Positions 1 through 5,380 of a stretch of 5,380 bases of DNA are shown here, piece by piece (the stretch's first letter is position 1; every line of letters starts with the position of its first letter). The stretch is from NCBI GenBank assembly GCA_003249585.1, contig QKIM01000504.1, positions 1 to 5,380 of the forward strand, in the 5' to 3' direction. A model generated the notes under the pieces. That model made no database searches. It was not told where the DNA came from and saw nothing but the letters and a program-made list of their open reading frames with translations. Position numbers and translations under genes: made by a program. This stretch comes from Deltaproteobacteria bacterium. Lineage in GTDB: Bacteria; Myxococcota_A; Polyangia; HGW-17.

Positions 1-347
1 GCCCGCGGCTGGGTGTGGTGGCCAGGGAGGTCACCCTCCTGCCCCGGCACTGGGAGTGGCTCGCCAGCCAGCGGGGAGGCGCCAGCGCGACCCTTCGCCG
101 CCTGGTCGAGGAGGCGCGCAAGTCCGAGAGCGCCAGTGAGAGTGCCAGAGATACCGTCCGCCGTGCCCAGGAGATCACCTACCGCTTCATGAACACCATG
201 GCCGGAGATCTCCCCGGCTTCGAGGAGGCCATACGCGCGCTCTACCGACAGAACGCAAAGGAATTCCGACAGCGGATCGCCACCTGGCCTGACGGTCTCG
301 TGGACCACATCCGTACCGTCTCGGCCCCGGCCTTCCCCACGGAATAA
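1..347 (+). CDS. DUF2239 family protein, C-terminal part (5' end outside window)
   Basis: The reading frame is open from the left edge (first full codon at position 3, reading P-R-L-G-V-V-A-R-E-V-T-L-L-P) to a TAA at 345-347. The GTG at 15 is only the first possible start inside the window. The sequence around it already looks like the middle of a conserved domain, so the true start lies upstream. Recognisable blocks are REVTLLPRHWEWL, GGASATLRRLVEEARK, a helix with RFMNTMAGDLPGFEEA, and a last block with ATWPDGLVDHI. From memory these match the DUF2239 family, small cytoplasmic proteins of about 190-200 residues, so roughly the last 115 are present here. The biochemical role of the family is unknown to me. 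It converges on the MATE gene. I am fairly sure of the family and have no basis for a function. Confidence 0.8.
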   Translation, partial: PRLGVVAREVTLLPRHWEWLASQRGGASATLRRLVEEARKSESASESARDTVRRAQEITYRFMNTMAGDLPGFEEAIRALYRQNAKEFRQRIATWPDGLVDHIRTVSAPAFPTE

Positions 348-425
348 TCGCAACCCATTGATGATGCGAAACTCCACCTGGGGCTGACGCGCCGGAACCG
401 AAAGAACGGGAGACTACCGCAAGGC

Positions 426-1781
426 CTAGGGTCTGAGGGCCGCCACGATGGCCACCGGCCTATTGCGGAGATACATGGCCAGGGCGCTGATGGAGGCAAG
501 GGCTTCCCCCAGCGGCAGAGCGATGAACACTCCCCGGTCGCCGATGAGAAACGGCAGGGTGACCAGAAAGAGCGCCGGGAGGAAGAAGCTCCGCGACATG
601 GCCGCGACCACAGAGTGGATAGGCTTGTGCATAGCCGTGAAGTAGGCGCTCAGCAAAATGTTCACCCCGGCGAAGAGGAAGGTGGGCCAGAACCAGCGTG
701 AGAATCTTACGGCGATGACGCCCGCGGACACGTCACCCTTGCGCAGGATGAGCCCCGTGAGCTCCGAGGGCCACAAGGCCAGCGCCGCGGCCAGCAGCAC
801 CCCCATCGCCAGCATGCAGATCATGGCGATGCCGAAGAAGGCCGAGACCCGCTCAGGCCGACGGGCGCCGAGGTTGGTGGAGAACAGCGGCCCCAGCCCG
901 TCGGAGATCCCGTAGAAGAACATGAACCCGATCCAGAGCATGTAGTTCATCACCGTAAAGGCCGCCACCCCGGGGACCCCCATGCGGGCCATCATGATGC
1001 GGTTGAAAAGGAAGATCAGCACCGCCGCCGAGATCTCGTTGGCGAACTCGCTGAGACCGTTGAAGGCCCCCACGAACACCTCGCCAAAGGATCCCACCCG
1101 GATCGTGGGCCGCAGCGGGCACGAAGGCCTAAGGAAGTAGACGAGCACCGTGGTGAACCCCGCGAGGTAGGAGAGCCCCGTCCCCAGCGCGGCGCCACGG
1201 ATCCCCATACCCAGGTGGGCGATGAAGAGCCAGTCCAGGGCGACGTGGGTCGCGGCGGAGAGGATCAGCGCTGCCGACGCCAGCATGGGCGCGCCGCTCA
1301 CCCGGACGAAATAACTGAGCGCCACGGACGTGAGGAAGGCAAAAGCGAAGGGGATGACCGTGATGATGTACTCGGCGCACAGGGGCTCGATGGCGGCATT
1401 GGCGCCAAGCAGCCGCGCGATGCGGTGCGCCCCGAGGAGCCCCGCGGCCGTCATGCCCAATGCGAAGACCATGACCGTGAGGGCGGTCTTGGTGAAGATG
1501 GCGCGCGCCTTGTCCGTGGCCCCCTCGCCGAGATACTTCCCCGCACGCACCGAACCGCCCACGGAGAGCATGAGGGTGATCCCAAACAAAAGCGAGAAGA
1601 CGGGGCCGACAATATTGGTGGCGGCCAGGGCCTCGACCCCAACGAGCTTGCCGATGAAGATCCCGTCGATGACGCCCGCCGAGGAGATGGCGATCAGCGC
1701 GATGAGCCAGGGGACTGTATAATAGAGAAAAACCGCCAGGGGCGGGCCTTCAGTGATGCTGTAACGTTGGTTTCCTGGCAT
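426..1781 (-). CDS. MATE family efflux transporter (MepA/DinF-like)
   Basis: A complete 451-residue protein, the usual length for a MATE exporter, with about twelve hydrophobic segments in two six-helix halves. These are inner-membrane antiporters that expel cationic drugs, dyes or metabolites using a Na+ or H+ gradient. Visible signatures: TEGPP at 10-14 just before helix 1, VIDGIFIGKLVGVEALAA at 37-54 (the classic helix 1-2 region), GGSVRAGKYLGEG at 75-87, D183 in the ALDWLFI segment, GIRGAALGTGLSY at 193-205, DGLGPLFSTNLGA at 294-306 in the second half, and PLGEALAS at 423-430 near the C terminus. The ATG at 1781 places TEGP at the expected distance from helix 1. An in-frame stop at 1805-1803 leaves no earlier ATG, but no clear Shine-Dalgarno sequence precedes it. 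It may be read with the two upstream leftward genes or on its own. Substrate unknown. Confidence 0.93.
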   Translation of the reverse strand: MPGNQRYSITEGPPLAVFLYYTVPWLIALIAISSAGVIDGIFIGKLVGVEALAATNIVGPVFSLLFGITLMLSVGGSVRAGKYLGEGATDKARAIFTKTALTVMVFALGMTAAGLLGAHRIARLLGANAAIEPLCAEYIITVIPFAFAFLTSVALSYFVRVSGAPMLASAALILSAATHVALDWLFIAHLGMGIRGAALGTGLSYLAGFTTVLVYFLRPSCPLRPTIRVGSFGEVFVGAFNGLSEFANEISAAVLIFLFNRIMMARMGVPGVAAFTVMNYMLWIGFMFFYGISDGLGPLFSTNLGARRPERVSAFFGIAMICMLAMGVLLAAALALWPSELTGLILRKGDVSAGVIAVRFSRWFWPTFLFAGVNILLSAYFTAMHKPIHSVVAAMSRSFFLPALFLVTLPFLIGDRGVFIALPLGEALASISALAMYLRNRPVAIVAALRP

Positions 1782-1830
1782 GGGGACATGGTGCAGCCGC
1801 CTTCAGGCGACGGCAGGTCATAGCATGGTT

Positions 1831-1857
1831 CCGACGCGGGTGGCATAAAATCGTCGG
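1831..1857. repeat. 6-bp inverted repeat upstream of the MATE gene
   Basis: CCGACG (1831-1836) and CGTCGG (1852-1857) are separated by 15 bases, about 50-76 bases before the MATE start on the minus strand. No T-run follows on either strand, so it is a poor terminator. An operator for a local regulator is possible; chance is equally so. Confidence 0.25.
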
Positions 1858-1872
1858 CGGTGGAGGCCCTGA

Positions 1873-2361
1873 TCAGACGTCGGAGGGAGGGGAGACGCGC
1901 ATGAGCAGGCCCATGAGCGGCGGCCTGGGTCTCTTCTTCTTCTTCTTCTTCTTTTTGCCCTTCTTTTTCGGGGGTTTTTTCTTGATGTCCTCGCGGGCCA
2001 GGATGTCGTCGTTGGGAACCTCAGTCGGGCCAGCGGTGGCCCCCTGGCCTGGCAGGGAGGGACGGCGGATCTCTCCCAGAAGCTCTGGGGGCTGCGGCTT
2101 CCCGGGCCGTGGCTTCTTCGTGGGCTTTTTCTTTTTCGGTTTCTTCGGGATGTCCTGCCGAGCCCAAAGTCCCAGGTCTTCCTGGACGGGCGCGGGCTCG
2201 GAACACGCCGGTACTGCCGTGGCGGCGACGGCCATCCCCAGACCCAGAGTGATAGACTTCACAGCCGAAGGCGTGAGATCGTGGAGCTTCGGGTAACTGA
2301 TGCGCGGTGCTTCCTGATCCTGATGGGGCCGTTGAACTTTCACGGGACACCGTCCTTTCAT
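1873..2361 (-). CDS. Lysine-rich putative lipoprotein with a duplicated AR-DI-KKP module
   Basis: I do not recognise the family. From the ATG at 2361 the protein has 162 residues: a hydrophilic stretch (1-35), a short hydrophobic segment (about 37-52) ending in AVPAC with Cys53, and a low-complexity Lys/Pro tail. V-P-A-C is an acceptable but weak lipobox, so a lipid-anchored envelope protein is inferred. The tail holds two related modules (65-96 and 120-152). Each has AR[QE]DI, then KKP, a lysine run and RP, joined by a Gly/Pro linker; the second has eight consecutive Lys. The tail must be strongly basic and disordered. Start choice is uncertain. Codon 7 is a GTG with AAAGGA nine bases upstream. 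Codon 34 is a GTG (2262) that would give a classic 20-residue lipoprotein signal ending at Cys53, but it lacks a Shine-Dalgarno sequence. The frame also runs upstream to 2553, which would overlap the next gene and is unlikely. It follows the four-helix gene by 52 bases, probably co-transcribed. Confidence 0.72.
   Translation of the reverse strand: MKGRCPVKVQRPHQDQEAPRISYPKLHDLTPSAVKSITLGLGMAVAATAVPACSEPAPVQEDLGLWARQDIPKKPKKKKPTKKPRPGKPQPPELLGEIRRPSLPGQGATAGPTEVPNDDILAREDIKKKPPKKKGKKKKKKKKRPRPPLMGLLMRVSPPSDV
1906..2004 (-). repeat. Second copy of the Lys/Pro-rich module (residues 120-152)
   Basis: It begins I-L-A-R-E-D-I, followed by KKKPPKKKG, the eight-Lys run and RPRPP. It aligns with residues 65-96 of the same protein. 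The similarity is visible in the protein; the DNA copies differ, so the duplication is old or has diverged. Confidence 0.6.
1933..1953 (-). repeat. In-frame trinucleotide repeat (AAG)7 coding for polylysine
   Basis: Seven exact CTT units on the plus strand, read as seven AAG codons (Lys137-143) in the lysine-rich lipoprotein gene, with an AAA codon for Lys136 just before. Replication slippage would change the run by whole codons and keep the frame, so length may vary between strains. Confidence 0.85.
2074..2169 (-). repeat. First copy of the Lys/Pro-rich module (residues 65-96)
   Basis: It begins L-W-A-R-Q-D-I, followed by PKKPKKKKPTKKPRP and a Pro-rich end with LLG. It shares the order AR-x-DI, KKP, Lys run, RP with the downstream module. 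Confidence 0.6.
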
Positions 2362-2413
2362 GAGACGCTCTTTTTTACGCGCGCAGCGCGAGAATATTGC
2401 CCCGACCGAAGGC

Positions 2414-2884
2414 TCAATGATCGTCACGACGCCCTGCGGTCCGCCCGTGGACCTTCTCCCACTGCTCCTGCCGTTTCTCCAGGATCCCGAAGAATACGGA
2501 CAGGGTCTCCACAATAACCAGAAGCGCCCCGAAGCCAGCGAGATAGAGCCCATAGGTCATGTTGGGCTCGGGGGCGGCCAGCAGGCGCGCCTTCTTGCCA
2601 ATGACCGTGAAATCGAACCAGCCCAGCGCACACAGGGCGGCGACCCCGCAGAACAGGACCACGGGGAAGGCGAAGCCCGTGGCATCGTCCTTGTCGCGCT
2701 GAAAGAAGGCGGCCACGGCGAGCACCGCGAGGAGTCCCGCGCCGATGATCCCCAGGAAGAAGTGCTCCATCCCGGAGCCCTTGAACACAAGAGTCTCGCT
2801 CTTGAGGGTGATGGTGAACCAGGGGAGGAAGAAGCTCCCGACGATGATGAGATTGCCTAAGACGCTGAGCAGATACCTGGGCAT
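2414..2884 (-). CDS. Four-helix integral membrane protein, function unknown
   Basis: A 156-residue protein I cannot place in a named family. Four hydrophobic segments are clear, at about 4-25, 41-61, 70-92 and 110-134, with polar loops (FQRDKDD at 61-67; GKKARLLAAPEPN at 96-108) and a charged C-terminal tail (from EKRQEQWEK at 136). The NxxxxGSFFLPWFT motif in helix 1 resembles the start of many small uncharacterised bacterial membrane proteins, but that is not enough for a name. The start is well supported: AAAGGA lies at 2897-2892, seven bases before the ATG, below a good promoter. The lysine-rich putative lipoprotein follows 52 bases downstream on the same strand, so the pair may form an inner-membrane and lipid-anchored unit (inference). 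I see no catalytic motif. Confidence 0.82.
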   Translation of the reverse strand: MPRYLLSVLGNLIIVGSFFLPWFTITLKSETLVFKGSGMEHFFLGIIGAGLLAVLAVAAFFQRDKDDATGFAFPVVLFCGVAALCALGWFDFTVIGKKARLLAAPEPNMTYGLYLAGFGALLVIVETLSVFFGILEKRQEQWEKVHGRTAGRRDDH

Positions 2885-2891
2885 GGCGGGG

Positions 2892-2897
2892 TCCTTT
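2892..2897 (-). promoter_or_regulatory. Ribosome binding site AAAGGA for the four-helix protein gene
   Basis: AAAGGA on the minus strand, seven bases before the ATG at 2884. It decides the start of the 156-residue membrane protein. Confidence 0.7.
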
Positions 2898-2922
2898 CGT
2901 TACGCCGTTGTATCAATGCCTT

Positions 2923-2951
2923 GTTATATCGGAAGCGGCGCCCCCAGGCAA
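2923..2951 (-). promoter_or_regulatory. Sigma70-type promoter for the four-helix membrane protein gene
   Basis: On the minus strand, TTGCCT (2951-2946, 4 of 6 to TTGACA) is followed by a 17-base spacer and TATAAC (2928-2923, 5 of 6 to TATAAT). Transcription would start near 2916, giving a leader of about 30 bases that carries the AAAGGA ribosome binding site. The AT-rich -10 stands out in GC-rich surroundings. This is the most convincing promoter in the window and probably also serves the lysine-rich gene downstream. Confidence 0.6.
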
Positions 2952-2962
2952 CCGGTGTGTAC

Positions 2963-3011
2963 GATTTTCCGCCAAGGGACGTTGCATTCACCGGCGCGCT
3001 GTGGGAAAATC
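2963..3011. repeat. 8-bp inverted repeat upstream of the propeller lipoprotein gene
   Basis: GATTTTCC at 2963-2970 is perfectly inverted as GGAAAATC at 3004-3011, with 33 bases between. The half-site centres are 41 bases apart, close to four helical turns, and the right arm overlaps a weak candidate -10 (GAAAAT, 3005-3010). It could be a split operator or a stem in the leader RNA. One such 8-bp repeat in 150 bases is not very unlikely by chance. Confidence 0.3.
2982..3010 (+). promoter_or_regulatory. Weak candidate promoter for the propeller lipoprotein gene
   Basis: TTGCAT (2982-2987) and GAAAAT (3005-3010) are separated by 17 bases. The match is only 3 of 6 and 4 of 6 to the sigma70 consensus, but spacing and position suit the gene starting at 3038, giving a leader of about 20 bases. 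Another sigma factor or an activator could be used instead. Confidence 0.25.
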
Positions 3012-3027
3012 AGATTCTTCACACATC

Positions 3028-3033
3028 GGAGGT
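3028..3033 (+). promoter_or_regulatory. Ribosome binding site GGAGGT that sets the lipoprotein start
   Basis: GGAGGT lies four bases before the ATG at 3038. It selects this start over the ATG at 2921 in the same frame, which would add 39 residues and bury the signal peptide inside the protein. Confidence 0.8.
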
Positions 3034-3037
3034 AGCC

Positions 3038-4723
3038 ATGCATAGAATATTTTTCGTATTCTTTACCCTCTCTCTCTTCGGATGCGACAGCGGCGGTGAC
3101 GCCGTAGACGCCTGCGGAGACGGAGTGGTAGACGTGGGCGAGGAGTGCGACGGAGGCGACCTGGGAGGCGCATCATGCACCGGCCTCGGGTACTATGGAG
3201 GGGCCATATCCTGCGATAGCAACTGCATGCTGGTGCGCACCGGATGCGAGGCGGCGGGACGCTGCGGCGACGGCGTCATCCAGTCAGGAAACGGAGAAGC
3301 CTGCGACGGGCTGGCGTTGGGAACCGCCACCTGCACCACCGAGGCTGGCACGTACACGGGCGAACTGAGCTGCACCGACACCTGCCAGATAGACACTTCG
3401 GGCTGCACAGGGGTCTGCGGCGACAACGTGCTGGACGAGGCATTCGAAGAGTGTGACGGCACCGACACACCCACCTGCTTCGAACTGGGCCTCGGATTCT
3501 TCGGAAGCGCCACCTGCGATGAGACCTGCGGTCTCGACACGAGCGACTGCCGCTTCACCGAGATCTGGGGCACCTACGACGACGACCGCGGCGCCGCCAT
3601 GACCCAGGATGCCTCAGGGAACATCTACACCACCGGGTACATCAACACCCAGGACATGTTCATCCGAAAGTATTCATCACGGGGAACCATTGAGTGGAAC
3701 CTCACCCTGGGGACCCCCGGCGATGATCGTGGGATGGGGATAGCCATGGCGCCCGATGGCAACATCGTCATCACGGGGCGGACCGAGGGGGATCTTGGCG
3801 GACAGACGAACAACGGTGGATACGATGTCTTCATCACGAAGATGACCACCGATGGGTCTACCCTCTTCACCACCCTGTGGGGGACAGGGAACCAGGAGGA
3901 GGGGCTCGCCGTGGCCGTGGCGCCGGCCGGAGACATCTACGCCGCCGGATATTGGGAGGGAGGAACACTCTTCGTTCTTCACTTTGACGCCGACGGAACC
4001 TTCCTCTCATCGGACGAGTCCATTATCGGCAACTGCACGACCGACCGCTATTACGTGGACATGGCCACGGACTCCCAGGGAAACGTCTACACGGCCATCA
4101 GCTCCAAATACCTGCAGGGTGCCACTCAAACCTACGCCAACACCATGCTCTTCAAGCACGACTCCACGCTCTCCTCCCGAGACGTGCTGATCTTCGAGGA
4201 CACGGTGAACAACCAGGGGCCAGGCCTATACATCGACGCCGATGACAACATCTTCGTGGCCGGCCAGACCAGCGGCGTTCTTGGCAGCGAAAACTTCGGA
4301 AGCGCCGACCTCTTCATCGCGAAGATCGCGCCGGACACCTTCGAGGTGGACTTCTTCTCCCAGTTCGGCACCGACACGGGGGATCTCGCCATGGACATCA
4401 CCGGCGACGCCCAGGGCAACCTGTACCTCACCGGCGCCACCTACGGCCCCCTGGGCGGCCAGCCCTGCGTCTGGGGATTCGACATCTTCGTCAGCAAGTT
4501 CTCCTCTACAGGGACTCACCTGTGGACCCGCATCTTCGCCTCGCCCATGAATGAAGCCACCCAATACAACATCGGTGACGAGATCGGACACGCCATCGAA
4601 GTCCTGCCCACGGGAGACGTCATCGTCCTTGGACGCGGCAACGGTGGTCTTGGGCAGATCGCCTACACAGACAACTCCCTGGGCCAAAACATCGTCATGG
4701 TCCACGTCCCTCCCCAGGACTGA
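3038..4723 (+). CDS. Lipoprotein with three myxobacterial-type Cys-rich repeats and a seven-repeat beta-propeller (SBBP-like)
   Basis: This 561-residue protein starts with a lipoprotein signal (HR, a hydrophobic core, then lipobox L-F-G-C with Cys16), so it should be exported, lipidated and anchored at the envelope. Residues 26-70, 76-123 and 127-171 are three modules of six cysteines each, starting CGDG/CGDN and carrying [EA]CDG, as in the myxobacterial disulfide-repeat family; probably three disulfides per module. From 172 to the end there are seven spaced copies of a G-N/D-[IVL]-[YFVI]-xx-[GS] strand (193-201, 240-248, 297-305, 347-355, 402-410, 459-467, 525-533), most followed by a D-x-F-[IV]-x-K-type strand. 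This is the pattern of SBBP-type beta-propeller repeats, and seven copies fit one closed propeller. Only Cys333 and Cys476 lie in the propeller. The role is probably binding or adhesion at the surface; no catalytic motif is visible. Transcribed divergently from the four-helix gene. Confidence 0.88.
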   Translation: MHRIFFVFFTLSLFGCDSGGDAVDACGDGVVDVGEECDGGDLGGASCTGLGYYGGAISCDSNCMLVRTGCEAAGRCGDGVIQSGNGEACDGLALGTATCTTEAGTYTGELSCTDTCQIDTSGCTGVCGDNVLDEAFEECDGTDTPTCFELGLGFFGSATCDETCGLDTSDCRFTEIWGTYDDDRGAAMTQDASGNIYTTGYINTQDMFIRKYSSRGTIEWNLTLGTPGDDRGMGIAMAPDGNIVITGRTEGDLGGQTNNGGYDVFITKMTTDGSTLFTTLWGTGNQEEGLAVAVAPAGDIYAAGYWEGGTLFVLHFDADGTFLSSDESIIGNCTTDRYYVDMATDSQGNVYTAISSKYLQGATQTYANTMLFKHDSTLSSRDVLIFEDTVNNQGPGLYIDADDNIFVAGQTSGVLGSENFGSADLFIAKIAPDTFEVDFFSQFGTDTGDLAMDITGDAQGNLYLTGATYGPLGGQPCVWGFDIFVSKFSSTGTHLWTRIFASPMNEATQYNIGDEIGHAIEVLPTGDVIVLGRGNGGLGQIAYTDNSLGQNIVMVHVPPQD

Positions 4724-4730
4724 CAGTCCT
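4716..4730. repeat. Perfect inverted repeat across the lipoprotein stop codon
   Basis: AGGACTG (4716-4722), one base, then CAGTCCT (4724-4730) can form a six-pair hairpin with a three-base loop enclosing parts of the TGA stop at 4721-4723. No T-run follows, so it is not a standard intrinsic terminator. It could mark or protect the mRNA 3' end, or be chance. Confidence 0.35.
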
Positions 4731-4802
4731 CACCCAATACGAAACCGGTGGAAAAAAGGGGGCGTTTCCGTTATGAACCGGGCGGGACACTCACCCTCCC
4801 TC

Positions 4803-4808
4803 AAGGAG
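4803..4808 (+). promoter_or_regulatory. Ribosome binding site AAGGAG for metH
   Basis: AAGGAG ends five bases before the ATG at 4814, a near-ideal Shine-Dalgarno sequence that fixes the metH start. The 90-base gap upstream (4724-4813) shows no clear promoter and no riboswitch I can recognise. Confidence 0.8.
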
Positions 4809-4813
4809 CAGAC

Positions 4814-5380
<567 letters not shown>

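Noticed and set aside
348..425. Shared terminator between the converging DUF2239 and MATE genes
   Set aside because: No GC-rich stem followed by a T-run is visible on either strand in this 78-base gap.
1215..1823. A 202-codon plus-strand reading frame opposite the MATE gene
   Set aside because: Its product is a charged, Gly/Asp/Arg-rich chain without any domain-like pattern, fully antisense to a clear MATE protein. High GC at third codon positions produces such frames.
1901..2296. Plus-strand frame with long phenylalanine runs, looking like a membrane protein
   Set aside because: The Phe runs are the complement of the lysine codons of the minus-strand gene. The minus-strand choice rests on the upstream co-directional gene, the promoter and the lipobox-like segment, but this is the least certain strand decision in the window.
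2362..2413. GC hairpin (CGCG-CTG-CGCG) between the four-helix and lysine-rich genes as a terminator
   Set aside because: The stem is only four pairs and on the minus strand it is followed by an A-run, not a T-run, so it should not stop transcription of the pair.
2360..2860. A 166-codon plus-strand frame opposite the four-helix protein
   Set aside because: Low-complexity Glu/Asp/Gly-rich product, while the opposite strand shows four clear membrane helices, a good ribosome binding site and a promoter.
4226..4705. A 159-codon minus-strand frame opposite the propeller lipoprotein
   Set aside because: Composition (Val/Asp/Gly/Glu) is the mirror of the SBBP-like repeats on the real strand; no independent start signal or recognisable motif.
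4724..4813. Possible SAM, SAH or cobalamin riboswitch before metH
   Set aside because: Such elements are common before metH in other bacteria, but at 90 bases there is too little room for a cobalamin riboswitch and I see no conserved cores of the SAM or SAH classes. A covariance-model search would settle it.

Overview
The window looks like a GC-rich chromosomal segment of a myxobacterium-like bacterium (Myxococcota or a related deltaproteobacterial lineage). The main clue is the lipoprotein at 3038-4723. It joins three six-cysteine modules of the CGDG...EECDG type, common in myxobacterial secreted proteins, to a repeat beta-propeller. The strong GC bias at third codon positions fits too, and it also explains the many long antisense reading frames, which I treat as shadows. 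Taxonomy is an inference; no rRNA or other decisive marker is present.

Layout, left to right. (1) 1-347 (+): the C-terminal part of a DUF2239-family protein, cut by the window edge. (2) 426-1781 (-): a complete MATE-family multidrug/organic-cation exporter, convergent with (1) across a 78-base gap. (3) 1873-2361 (-): a small, very lysine-rich putative lipoprotein of unknown function, with a duplicated AR-DI-KKP module and an in-frame (AAG)7 tract. (4) 2414-2884 (-): a four-helix membrane protein of unknown function. (5) 3038-4723 (+): a lipoprotein with three Cys-rich repeats followed by seven propeller-type repeats. (6) 4814-5380 (+): the 5' part of metH, cobalamin-dependent methionine synthase, cut by the right edge.

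Genes (4), (3) and perhaps (2) run leftward as one possible transcription unit. It would start at a good sigma70-type promoter (TTGCCT-17-TATAAC at 2951-2923). The gaps are 52 and 91 bases, and I see no convincing intrinsic terminator between them. Gene (5) is transcribed divergently from the same 153-base intergenic region, which also contains an 8-bp inverted repeat. metH follows (5) after 90 bases with its own strong ribosome binding site; I see no recognisable riboswitch there.

The segment is mostly ordinary. I see no mobile element, tRNA, rRNA, CRISPR array or defence system. The least familiar part is the divergent cluster at about 1873-4723: a four-helix membrane protein, a polycationic lipoprotein and a Cys-rich propeller lipoprotein, all predicted to act at the cell envelope. 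Whether they work together is unproven.
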